Positions 6,720 to 13,172 of a DNA stretch of 13,254 nucleotides are shown here, one piece after another. Position numbers and translations under genes: made by a program. The stretch lies in assembly GCA_003151895.1 (NCBI GenBank), contig PLYX01000095.1:1-13254 (forward strand), in the 5' to 3' direction. This DNA comes from Solirubrobacterales bacterium (GTDB lineage: Bacteria > Actinomycetota > Thermoleophilia > Solirubrobacterales > Solirubrobacteraceae). The notes below the pieces were generated by a model. The model was given only the letters and a program-made list of their open reading frames with translations. It did no database searches and was not told where the DNA came from. Position 1 is the first letter of the stretch; the number at the start of each line of letters is the position of its first letter.

Positions 6720-7424
6720 ATGGAGCCGCTGCTCGCCGATCCCGCCGCCCCCGCGTTGCCCGACACGTCCAGGCACACGCCGCCGGATGCGCTGCGCCTG
6801 GCCCCCGCGCCGTTGCACGGTGGTCCGCTCACGGTGCTGCGCTTCATGCGCGCGCACAACCTGCTCAACCGCCACTATGCGCGCCTGCTCACGCGCCTGG
6901 CCTTCCTGAAGCTGCGCTATGGCAAGCGATTGCAGACCGACGGGCCGTGCTTCATCTGCCCCGGCGTGAAGCTCGAGATCGGCAAGCATGCCACGCTGCG
7001 CATGGGCCGCTGGTCGTGGATCGGGCACGATTCGAAGATCAGGGTGCACGAGGGCGAGGTTTCCATCGGAGCGAAGACCGTGATGGGCCAGGAGTGCACG
7101 GTCTCCGCCTACCAGCACGTGTCGATCGGCCGCGAGTGCATCGTCGCCGACCGCGTGATGCTGATCGACTTCGACCACGGGGTGGTGGAGGTGGAGCGTC
7201 CGATCCGCCTGCAGGGCATCTACAAGCGCGACGTGCGCGTCGGCAACAACGTGTGGCTGGGCTACGGCGCGTGCGTGCTGCGTGGTGTGAGCGTGGGCGA
7301 CAACAGCATCGTGGGGACGAGCGCCGTGGTCACGAAGGATGTCCCCGAGAACGCGGTCGTGGGGGGCGTGCCCGCGCGGATACTGCGCATGCGCGAGACG
7401 CCGCAGCAGCTGCGCTGGGAGTGA
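6720..7424 (+). CDS. Hexapeptide-repeat (LbetaH) acyltransferase
   Basis: 234-residue member of the left-handed parallel beta-helix acyltransferases (maltose/galactoside O-acetyltransferase-like), which transfer acetyl or other acyl groups from CoA to sugars. Residues 1-75 are a Pro/Ala-rich and helical lead (MRAHNLLNRHYARLLTRL). Residues 80-222 are hexapeptide repeats: LEIGKHATLRMG, WIGHDSKI, VSIGAKTVMG, VSIGRECIV, VRVGNNVWLG, VSVGDNSIVG, ending in the family signature AVVTKDVPENAVVGGVPARIL. H153 (DFDHGV) is a candidate catalytic base. ATG 6720 is chosen because the frame upstream to 6573 runs antisense to meaB. Only 6 bp separate its stop from the convergent ATPase stop. A relic of the same signature motif lies beyond that ATPase, at 8874. 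The substrate cannot be told. Confidence 0.87.
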   Translation: MEPLLADPAAPALPDTSRHTPPDALRLAPAPLHGGPLTVLRFMRAHNLLNRHYARLLTRLAFLKLRYGKRLQTDGPCFICPGVKLEIGKHATLRMGRWSWIGHDSKIRVHEGEVSIGAKTVMGQECTVSAYQHVSIGRECIVADRVMLIDFDHGVVEVERPIRLQGIYKRDVRVGNNVWLGYGACVLRGVSVGDNSIVGTSAVVTKDVPENAVVGGVPARILRMRETPQQLRWE

Positions 7425-7430
7425 CGGCTA

Positions 7431-8771
7431 TCAAGGATCGGTCCGAGGTACGGCCCAGTCGGGAAGTTCGTTGGGATCATCGGTGTCGTAGATCATCACG
7501 TCACCACCGCGGGCCGAGGCAACAATGCGATCGGCGTCGGCTTCTGCCTCGGAGAGCGTCTCGTGGGTTGATCGCAGGAAGGCCAGAGAGGGTCCATCCG
7601 TGACCGCGAACCGCCCGGCTTGGGGGAAGACGTAGACCTGCGCCCGGGCACCCCCGTGACGACGAACCCAGCGCGCAAACAGCGGATCGACGATGCGCAG
7701 TCGCTCATCATCCTCGACGCGCTCAACGATCGCCTTACCCTCGAGAGCCCTTGTTGCGCGAGCGGCACTGCCGCCGCCCGCCAGCCCCATGAGCAGTTGC
7801 GCTTCCTGCTGGTAGGGAGACAAGCCGGACGCCAGCGCCGCGAGCACCCTACGTTCGTTCGTGCCGAGGGAATCCCACAGATAGCGCAACTCGGGATCGA
7901 CGGCGCGCATCGCGGCGTCGTATGCGCTGCGCAAGTCGGCCAGCGTCGCCTCATTCGCGGTCCCAACTCGATCCCACAGCAAGTGGGCAACCAGCATCAA
8001 GCGTTGGGGGTGACCTTCCGCGACATAGACGAGGTCTGGAATGATTGCCGCGGCGTCCATGCCCGAGGCTTCAAAGCGACCGCTGAGAAAGTCATGCGTT
8101 GCATCGGGATCCAAGCGGCCCAGCCGCAAACGCTCGGCCTGGCTGTAGAGCGGTCGTGCGCGATCCTCGAACAGGGTACGCAGCAGAGAGGGCTCAGAAC
8201 CGGCGAACAGATAGCTGACGTCGTTGTGGTGCTGAATGTGGCTTCGAAACACACCATCCATACCGTCCAGCGCAATGAGAGACTGGAACTCGTCCAGGAC
8301 CACCAGCACACGTTTGCCGCGCCGATCGGCAATCCTCGCGGGCAACTCCAGAAGGGTATGCACCGCCGCGATTGGATCAGACGGCGGATTGCGTCTCGTG
8401 AAGCTCAGGCCGGCGATCGGAGTCGTGATCGCCACGCTACCCAGCTCCTTGCTGATCAGTCGTTGGATGTTCCCGGGAAGCCCGCGAAACGCCTGCTCGA
8501 GCCGAGCCGCGACATCGGCCACGCTGAGCACGTCGCTGAGGTCGACGAGGACGCCGGGTATGTCGTGTTTTTCTGCCCCCTGGAGAACCTGCTTGAGCAG
8601 ACTTGTCTTGCCGAAGCGTCGCGGTGCATGCAACACAGCGTTGTGTCCGCCTTCTGCCATGTCGAGCAGATGCCGACCCTCCAAGCGATCGATCCCCTCC
8701 TCGGGAATGAGCGCTCGTGCATGTACAAACGGATTAGGGGAAGCTTGCGCAGAGTCACGACGTACGCTCAT
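7431..8771 (-). CDS. AAA ATPase with winged helix and DUF2188-like C-terminal domain
   Basis: 446-residue STAND/archaeal-ATPase-like protein of unknown function. N-terminal PFVHARALIPEE, then Walker A APRRFGKTS (49-57; Ala in place of the first Gly, as often seen in this group) and Walker B VLVVLDEF (D160, E161). YLFAGSEPSLL is sensor-1-like, and EGHPQRLMLVAHLLWD is a typical lid segment. Next comes a winged-helix-like region (NERRVLAALASGLSPY...ALEGKAIVERV...LRIVDPLFARWV). The last 72 residues (375-446) form a separate small domain: VYVFPQAGRFAV, an Ala/Glu-rich helix (EAEADADRIVA) and GGDVMIYDTDDP. This is the pattern of DUF2188 domains, here fused to an ATPase. The start is ATG 8771: TATACT lies 6 nt upstream, and the preceding in-frame codons run through the operator array. 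There is no adjacent partner gene. Confidence 0.82.
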   Translation of the reverse strand: MSVRRDSAQASPNPFVHARALIPEEGIDRLEGRHLLDMAEGGHNAVLHAPRRFGKTSLLKQVLQGAEKHDIPGVLVDLSDVLSVADVAARLEQAFRGLPGNIQRLISKELGSVAITTPIAGLSFTRRNPPSDPIAAVHTLLELPARIADRRGKRVLVVLDEFQSLIALDGMDGVFRSHIQHHNDVSYLFAGSEPSLLRTLFEDRARPLYSQAERLRLGRLDPDATHDFLSGRFEASGMDAAAIIPDLVYVAEGHPQRLMLVAHLLWDRVGTANEATLADLRSAYDAAMRAVDPELRYLWDSLGTNERRVLAALASGLSPYQQEAQLLMGLAGGGSAARATRALEGKAIVERVEDDERLRIVDPLFARWVRRHGGARAQVYVFPQAGRFAVTDGPSLAFLRSTHETLSEAEADADRIVASARGGDVMIYDTDDPNELPDWAVPRTDP

Positions 8772-8822
8772 GCGAACAGTATAGTTCGCAAACTGCGAAC
8801 GCGCAACTTCGCAAACTGCGAA
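8771..8822 (-). promoter_or_regulatory. Promoter with five phased TTCGCA/TGCGAA half-sites
   Basis: On the minus strand TTGCGC (8806-8801) and TATACT (8783-8778) are separated by exactly 17 bp, and transcription would begin near ATG 8771, giving a leaderless message. Two identical 15-bp sites, TTCGCAGTTTGCGAA (6-bp arms, 3-bp centre), cover 8808-8822 and 8785-8799; the second fills the promoter spacer. A further half-site at 8771-8776 pairs with the neighbouring half to make TGCGAAC-N6-GTTCGCA exactly around the -10. In window coordinates half-sites start at 8771, 8785, 8794, 8808 and 8817, spacing 14/9/14/9. A repressor bound here would block both promoter elements and the start codon. Confidence 0.8.
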
Positions 8823-8867
8823 TCGCGTCCGGCTTGACCCAGCAGCGAGCCCGCGGTCTGCCCTCAG

Positions 8868-8930
8868 GGCCCGAGCGCCGTGGTCACCAAGGACGTGCCC
8901 GCCAAGAGCTCCTGCACGCTTGGGAGTAGG
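8868..8930 (+). pseudogene. Relic of a hexapeptide acyltransferase C-terminus
   Basis: From 8868 one frame reads GPSAVVTKDVPAKSSCTLGSR. The part SAVVTKDVP is identical to residues 201-209 of the intact acyltransferase at 6720-7424 and is the signature end of hexapeptide acyltransferases. The DNA matches over 15 bases (GAGCGCCGTGGTCAC). Beyond that, the differences in the next codons are mostly synonymous (acg/acc, gat/gac, gtc/gtg), so it looks like a diverged homologue rather than a fresh copy. No start and no repeats precede it; the upstream side is the ATPase promoter. A chance match of nine residues is unlikely but cannot be excluded. Confidence 0.5.
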
Positions 8931-8931
8931 G

Positions 8932-9906
8932 CTACCGCCGCTTGTGGATAAGCCTCTTGCCGTGCATCGAGCGGAACCTCGGGACCATCGTCCTCGTGAG
9001 GACCCGAGCACCTGGGTGCTGCGTGGCGAGGTCGAACAACCTGCCCTCCGATTCCGTGCCAGCGTACCGACCGTAGCTGAGGAGGTTGCTTTCGACCACG
9101 GTTGGATGTCCCGGGAGCGCTATGTCGATCTGGCGCTCGGTGACGGGCAGGAAGGTCTTTGGGTCGACGAGCACGATCAGCCTGGTGTGCGTCGCGACCG
9201 CGAGCATTCGACCGTTGGCGTCGGAGAAGGGGCGGCTTTCCAGCTTCCACAGCAATCGTCCTTCGTGATGCTCGCGACCCACCAGCACCATCCCGCCGAG
9301 GCGATAGAGCTGACGGAAGAGCGAGATCCCTTCGACGCCGGTAAGGGAGATGCCGCCGAACGCCATGTTCATCCTCGCGGCACGCGAGACCTTCACCCTG
9401 GTGACCACGTTCGCTTCGCTGCCCGCGCTCCAGCTTTCCCAACGCCTCGGCGCCGAGACCGATTCGAGGACATGTGTCTCACCCGTGTCGCCGAACGGTC
9501 CAGTGGTGGTGTCCATTTCCCGCCGCAGTCCCGCCGCGGCGTCGTTCCATTCGCGCTGGCGCAGCGTTCCGCCGGCCTGACTTCCCCTGAAGATATGGAC
9601 CATGAATACCGCTTCGACGATCCCAGACTGGGGTGCGGTCGCCGCATAGGCAGCTGCCGCCACGTTCACCCCCGGCCCCGATGAGCCGGCGGTGAGCAGC
9701 ACGCCGGCCGCGCTCGCCCCGACGGCCACGACAACGCCCGCGAGCGCGCGCCTGCGGATCCGCGAGCGACCGTCGCGGCGGTCACCGAGATCGATCGGTG
9801 GCATGTCGTCTTCGATCAGGCGGCGCAGCCGCTCTGCCGGCTCGACGGCGGGCGTATCGGGCACGGGGTTGGCGGCAGCGAGGCGCGCCATCGAGTCAAC
9901 GGTCAT
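8932..9906 (-). CDS. Membrane anti-sigma-like protein, partner of the ECF sigma factor
   Basis: 324-residue single-pass membrane protein encoded directly after the sigma factor, with a 4-nt ATGA overlap. Residues 1-50 are cytoplasmic and charged (AERLRRLIEDDMPPIDLGDRRDGRSRIRRR). About 54-73 is a transmembrane segment (ALAGVVVAVGASAAGVLLTAG). The remaining 250 residues are extracytoplasmic and include RLIVLVDPKTFLPVTERQ, a stretch reminiscent of LolA/RseB-like lipid-sensing domains. Order, overlap and topology suggest it restrains the sigma factor until an envelope signal arrives. The cytoplasmic part lacks the HxxxCxxC zinc motif of classical ZAS anti-sigma factors, so the inhibition mode is not evident. 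Similar sigma-linked proteins of unknown function are common in actinobacteria. Confidence 0.7.
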   Translation of the reverse strand: MTVDSMARLAAANPVPDTPAVEPAERLRRLIEDDMPPIDLGDRRDGRSRIRRRALAGVVVAVGASAAGVLLTAGSSGPGVNVAAAAYAATAPQSGIVEAVFMVHIFRGSQAGGTLRQREWNDAAAGLRREMDTTTGPFGDTGETHVLESVSAPRRWESWSAGSEANVVTRVKVSRAARMNMAFGGISLTGVEGISLFRQLYRLGGMVLVGREHHEGRLLWKLESRPFSDANGRMLAVATHTRLIVLVDPKTFLPVTERQIDIALPGHPTVVESNLLSYGRYAGTESEGRLFDLATQHPGARVLTRTMVPRFRSMHGKRLIHKRR

Positions 9907-10475
9907 GAGGGTGCCTCCATCGATAGGGGTGAGCAGGGAGCCGGCTCGGATTCCTCGCGGGCGAGCGCCTGGGTCAGACGTCGCCTTGCGCGCAGCAGAC
10001 GCACGCGTACGGTGGCCGGCTTGACGTTGAGAACGGTGGCGGCCCGGCTCGGCGAGAGCTCGTCCCAGGCGATCAGCAACAGCAACTCGCGATCGGCCTC
10101 GCTCAACCGAGCCAGCGCTCCCGCGAGCGCCCCGGCACCGACGTACGCAAACGCGCCATCGGCCACACCCGCGAGCGTCCCATCCCCGACCTCGGGGGTC
10201 ACATCGGTCGAGTCGGAAGCCGTCTCGGCAAGGCGATCCCGCAAGGCGCCGCGCCTGCGCTCACCGCGCCGTTGCGTGCTCAGCACGCGCCTGGCCACTC
10301 CGAGCAGCCACGGGAGCGGATCGGCCGGCACCTCGTCGAAGCGCCGCCAGCACACGACGAACACCTCGGCGAGGACATCGTCGGCCGTCGACACATCGGC
10401 CCGGCGCAGCACATAGGCCTTCACGGCCGGGGCGTGCTTCGCATACAGCAGCTCGAACCGCAATCGCCTCTCCAC
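9903..10475 (-). CDS. ECF-type RNA polymerase sigma factor
   Basis: 190-residue sigma-70-family alternative sigma factor. Region 2 spans about 5-75 (RFELLYAKHAPAVKAYVLRR, ADDVLAEVFVVCWRRFDEVP, PLPWLLGVARRVL). Region 4 spans about 120-175 (LSEADRELLLLIAWDELSPSRAATVLNVKPATVRVRLLRARRRL), with a clear helix-turn-helix. A variable Gly/Ala-rich linker joins them. The frame is open to 10610, but the upstream residues are unlike sigma N-termini. GTG 10475 (VERRLRFELLY) gives the usual ECF length, and GTG 10496 is a second option. It is the first gene of a two-gene operon with the membrane protein. The usual ECF autoregulated promoter could not be recognised with confidence. Confidence 0.85.
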   Translation of the reverse strand: MERRLRFELLYAKHAPAVKAYVLRRADVSTADDVLAEVFVVCWRRFDEVPADPLPWLLGVARRVLSTQRRGERRRGALRDRLAETASDSTDVTPEVGDGTLAGVADGAFAYVGAGALAGALARLSEADRELLLLIAWDELSPSRAATVLNVKPATVRVRLLRARRRLTQALAREESEPAPCSPLSMEAPS

Positions 10476-10553
10476 ACCAACTATGTGGCCGGACACCGGC
10501 AAAGCGTTACACGCACCAAACCGCAACGCCCCACAAACTGGGCACGCTACGGT

Positions 10554-10568
10554 ATGAGCATGCCTCAT
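10554..10568 (+). promoter_or_regulatory. Small inverted repeat over the RHH gene start
   Basis: ATGAG and CTCAT flank CATGC, and ATGAGCA recurs directly at 10567-10573. Ribbon-helix-helix proteins often bind such short repeats at their own promoters; this one overlaps both possible start codons. Further upstream, GCCGG-ACA-CCGGC at 10488-10500 is another small inverted repeat, nearer the sigma gene. Confidence 0.35.
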
Positions 10569-10805
10569 GAGCACCATTCGCAGATCCCGATCGACGACGA
10601 GCGTCACCAACAGGTCATGCAGGCAGCACGCGAACGGGGCGTATCGGTTGCAACCGTCGTGCGCGAGGCGATCGATCGCGGCGTGAGCGGTCCCCCGTCG
10701 CGAAGGGTCGCGGCCGGGCGGCGTCTGCTGGCGGCCGAGGATATGCCCGTGCCCGAGCTACGAGAGCTGCGCGCCGAGCTCCAGGCCTGTCGCGCCCTGC
10801 GCTGA
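10554..10805 (+). CDS. Orphan ribbon-helix-helix antitoxin-like protein
   Basis: 83-residue protein of the MetJ/Arc/CopG fold as seen in actinobacterial VapB antitoxins. A short basic-flanked strand (SQIPIDDERHQQVMQ) is followed by helix-turn-helix RERGVSVATVVREAIDRGV. Then comes a tail ending RRLLAAEDMPVPELRELRAELQACRALR, the usual toxin-binding pattern. No PIN-domain toxin follows: its stop at 10805 is 2 bp from the convergent GH57 stop. It is therefore a solitary antitoxin-like regulator or the remnant of a VapBC pair. ATG 10560 is an alternative start, since TACGGT (10548-10553) directly abuts ATG 10554 and would give a message leaderless at 10560. It is divergent from the sigma factor, with 78 bp between them. 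Confidence 0.7.
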   Translation: MSMPHEHHSQIPIDDERHQQVMQAARERGVSVATVVREAIDRGVSGPPSRRVAAGRRLLAAEDMPVPELRELRAELQACRALR

Positions 10806-10807
10806 GG

Positions 10808-12250
10808 TTACGGGCCGAGCAACACGACGGGATCGGCGTACGGAGCAATGTTGCGCAGCTGCTCGGCGCCTGCGTGCGTGCCACTGGCCAGCGCTCGCCG
10901 CAGCGCCTCGCGGTGGCCCGCGAAGCGCTCTTGCGCATAGGGCACCGCCAGCTCGCGAGCGACCATAAAGGCCCAGTCGGAGGATTGGAGCGCGAGCAGC
11001 TCGCGCAGTGCGGCTGGGCCCGCCTGATCGCCGGCCGCGAGCGTCCGCAGCTCGGTGGCGCGTGTCGCGAACGCCATGTCGGCCACCGCTGGACCCGACC
11101 ACGTTGAGAGGTTGCCGTCCTTGCCCCACGTGCTCGGCTCCCACTCGGCGTCGTTCAGCGGCGCCGGGTCGCGCATCGCGGCCGCTTCGTCGAGGCGCAC
11201 GAGCGACACCCCTTGGGTGGAGCACTCCTCCACGACAGCCCGCAGCCACTCGACACCCTCGTACCACCAGTGGCCCAGCAGCTCCGTGTCGAGCGCGCAC
11301 ACGACCAGCCCGCCGCCTGGCAGTGGAGCCTGCCCGCCGGCTGACTCGTTCGCGCCGCGTAGGCGCTCGATCGTGCGGGCCACGAACTCGCTGGCGTGCT
11401 CGCGCGCGAGGCCGAGCGCCAGCTCGTGGTCGTAGGCGCTGCCGTCGTTGGCCCACGGGTTGTGGTGGTGGATCGTGTGGCGGTGGTAGTCGCGGTAGCT
11501 GCCGTGCGCGGGGTAGCCGCCGTCGCTCCACACGTGCGCGATCGTGGCGCGGTCGATCGGGACTAGCACGACGCCGGACTCGCCGACGAGCGGGCGCAGG
11601 TGCTCGCGCGCGCCGAGGCCGTGGCGGTTGGTCAGCTCGACGCACGTGGACCGTACCCCGGCTTCCTCCAGCAGCGGCTCCAGGTGCGGGGTGTGGGCGC
11701 ACTCGGGCAGCCAGAAGCCGCCCGCCCAGTGCTCGCCGAAGCGCGCGCGATGTGAGTCCACGCCGGTTTGCACCTGGGCGCGCACGCCCGCGTCGGTCGC
11801 GAGCAGCGGCAGCACAGCGTGGGTGGCCGAGGAGGTCCACTGCGCGTGGCGTCCGAGCGCGCCGAGCAGGTCGCCGCCGAGCGCCCTGAAGCGCTCCAGC
11901 GCCCGCTCGTACTCACCCCACGAGCGCTCCAGCTCGCGCGCGAGCGTCTCGTGACCGCCCGCGCGCAGCCCCTCGATGTCCTGCGCGTGGGTGTGACGTC
12001 GAACCTCGTCCACGAACGCTTCGAAGCGCTCCCCCACGCCCGGCGCCTCCAACTGGTCGCACAGCACCGGCGTCAACGACAGCGTCAGCGGTGCCCCCGC
12101 GTCGAGCAGGTCGAGCAGCGGCAGGTAGCTGCCCGCGATCGCCTCCCACAGCCACTCCTCGCCGAACGGCCAGGTGCCGAAGCCCTCCACGTACGGCATG
12201 TGCGTGTGCAGGACGATCGCGAGCTCCCCGGAGGGGGAAGACCGTCTCAT
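10808..12250 (-). CDS. GH57 1,4-alpha-glucan branching enzyme (DUF1957 type)
   Basis: 480-residue glycoside hydrolase family 57 protein, probably a branching enzyme that cuts alpha-1,4-glucan and re-attaches the chain by alpha-1,6 linkage. It opens with the conserved ELAIVLHTHMPYVEG (H15, H17). The catalytic nucleophile is E183 in GFWLPECA and the acid/base candidate is D321 in CALDTELLGHWWYEG. The C-terminal helical domain carries ALQSSDWAFM, typical of DUF1957-type branching enzymes. The upstream neighbour is an Rv3030-like methyltransferase on the same strand, 46 bp away, the same pairing as Rv3030-Rv3031 in the mycobacterial methylglucose lipopolysaccharide locus. ATG 12250 is the only usable start: a TAG lies just before it and the conserved region begins within 10 residues. 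That start is buried in a perfect hairpin. Confidence 0.9.
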   Translation of the reverse strand: MRRSSPSGELAIVLHTHMPYVEGFGTWPFGEEWLWEAIAGSYLPLLDLLDAGAPLTLSLTPVLCDQLEAPGVGERFEAFVDEVRRHTHAQDIEGLRAGGHETLARELERSWGEYERALERFRALGGDLLGALGRHAQWTSSATHAVLPLLATDAGVRAQVQTGVDSHRARFGEHWAGGFWLPECAHTPHLEPLLEEAGVRSTCVELTNRHGLGAREHLRPLVGESGVVLVPIDRATIAHVWSDGGYPAHGSYRDYHRHTIHHHNPWANDGSAYDHELALGLAREHASEFVARTIERLRGANESAGGQAPLPGGGLVVCALDTELLGHWWYEGVEWLRAVVEECSTQGVSLVRLDEAAAMRDPAPLNDAEWEPSTWGKDGNLSTWSGPAVADMAFATRATELRTLAAGDQAGPAALRELLALQSSDWAFMVARELAVPYAQERFAGHREALRRALASGTHAGAEQLRNIAPYADPVVLLGP

Positions 12251-12272
12251 GGCCTAGCGGCCATGAGACGGT
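12241..12272 (-). promoter_or_regulatory. Perfect 14-bp-arm hairpin spanning the GH57 start codon
   Basis: ACCGTCTCATGGCC and GGCCATGAGACGGT are exact reverse complements separated by four bases. On the minus strand the distal arm contains ATG 12250, the GH57 start. The proximal arm contains another ATG that opens a five-codon frame (MAARP) whose TGA overlaps the GH57 ATG as ATGA. The hairpin starts 24 bp after the methyltransferase stop and lacks a T-run. It may be a terminator, a translation-control hairpin with a coupling mini-ORF, or a protein-binding palindrome. Confidence 0.6.
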
Positions 12273-12296
12273 GGAAATGAAATTGGAGCGGGCCAC

Positions 12297-13097
12297 TCAC
12301 GGCCGGCAAACGGCGATGAAGTCGAGTGCCTTGTCGAGGTCCGCGTCGGCGGCGGAGCGCAATACGAAGTCGCTCGCGGCGATCGCCGGCGTGAACCGGT
12401 CGTAGAAGGGCTTCGTCATGTGCAACCTCGGATGGACTGCGTCCCAGCCGAGCTTCAGCGCAAGCGCGTGCGCGCGCAGCTTGCGCGCATGGAAGAGGCC
12501 GTACATCTCGACCGCGCCGAACGTGCCTCTGCATAGCTGCTCGAACTCGCCCGAGCGGTACTCATGAACGTGCCACGGGTTGTCCGAGCGCTCGGCGCCC
12601 TTAGGGGCAAGCGTCAAGACATTCGGCGTCGATATGAACACGACGCCTTTGTCGCTCTCACCCACCAGCGCGCGGAAATGCGCGAGCACCGCACCGGGGT
12701 CTTGCAGGTGCTCGATCGTCTGCAGGAACACGACCGCGTCGGCCGGCTCGGGAAACGTCTCCACCAGGTCACGCGCGAAGCGCAGGTTCTCGCGCTGGTA
12801 GCGCAAACGCGCGTGCTCGTGCGCCTCGGGGTTGGCCTCCACGCCCACGACGGAGGCGGCGCTGCCGGCGAGCACGTCCGAGCCGTAGCCCTCGCCGCAG
12901 GCCATGTCGATCGCGCGCAAGCCGGCGACGCGCGCGGCGATCCACTCGTACACCGCGAGGTGGCGGCGAAACCAGTAGTTCTCCTCGGGAACGTCCGGCA
13001 GGGTGCGCTCGCCGGTGAGCGCGAGCGGGGGCACGCCCTCGGGCTGGTTGCCCTGCTCGAAAATCGGCGCAGGGGCGGGCGCGGACGGCACAGACAC
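12297..13097 (-). CDS. Class I SAM-dependent methyltransferase, Rv3030-like
   Basis: 266-residue Rossmann-fold methyltransferase. SAM-binding motif I is AIDMACGEGYGSDVLA, motif II VVGVEANPEA and motif III/IV FLQTIEHLQDP; VVFISTPN follows. The lead LTGERTLPDVPEENYWFRRHLAVYEWI resembles, as I recall it, the start of mycobacterial Rv3030, the methyltransferase next to the GH57 enzyme Rv3031 in the methylglucose lipopolysaccharide locus. Pairing with the GH57 gene supports a role in methylating a cytoplasmic alpha-glucan (inference). The start is GTG 13097: a TATACT -10 ends 8 nt upstream and no Shine-Dalgarno is seen, implying a leaderless message. The acceptor and position methylated are unknown. 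Confidence 0.85.
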   Translation of the reverse strand: MSVPSAPAPAPIFEQGNQPEGVPPLALTGERTLPDVPEENYWFRRHLAVYEWIAARVAGLRAIDMACGEGYGSDVLAGSAASVVGVEANPEAHEHARLRYQRENLRFARDLVETFPEPADAVVFLQTIEHLQDPGAVLAHFRALVGESDKGVVFISTPNVLTLAPKGAERSDNPWHVHEYRSGEFEQLCRGTFGAVEMYGLFHARKLRAHALALKLGWDAVHPRLHMTKPFYDRFTPAIAASDFVLRSAADADLDKALDFIAVCRP

Positions 13098-13105
13098 GGA
13101 GCGCG

Positions 13106-13111
13106 AGTATA
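13106..13111 (-). promoter_or_regulatory. -10 element of the methyltransferase/GH57 operon
   Basis: TATACT on the minus strand lies 8 nt before GTG 13097, so transcription should begin at or next to the start codon. The same hexamer at similar spacing precedes the ATPase gene starting at 8771. No good -35 is visible. Confidence 0.5.
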
Positions 13112-13158
13112 CGAGCAGCGGTGGAGCGGCGAAGGCGCGCCTGCTCCTGCCGGTGCCT

Positions 13159-13164
13159 TATTGT
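13159..13164 (+). promoter_or_regulatory. Possible -10 of the right-edge methyltransferase
   Basis: TATTGT lies 8 nt before GTG 13173, again leaderless spacing. It is divergent from the TATACT promoter about 50 bp to its left. Confidence 0.35.
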
Positions 13165-13172
13165 GCCCCGCC

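Noticed and set aside
7620..8837. 405-codon open frame on the plus strand
   Set aside because: It lies antisense to the ATPase with intact Walker motifs; the translation has no recognisable domain and is rich in residues expected from reading GC-rich coding DNA backwards.
7312..8930. Target-site (att-type) duplication flanking the ATPase
   Set aside because: The two similar stretches differ mainly at synonymous third positions, as expected of diverged homologous genes, and identity is limited to about 15 bp; no integrase is present.
8920..9684. 254-codon open frame on the plus strand
   Set aside because: Antisense to the membrane anti-sigma-like gene, whose topology and operon overlap make it the real one.
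10758..11840. 360-codon open frame on the minus strand
   Set aside because: Arg/Ala-rich shadow in another frame of the GH57 gene, whose catalytic motifs are intact in the real frame.
11008..11889. 293-codon open frame on the plus strand
   Set aside because: Extremely Arg-rich, antisense to the GH57 gene, with no domain pattern.
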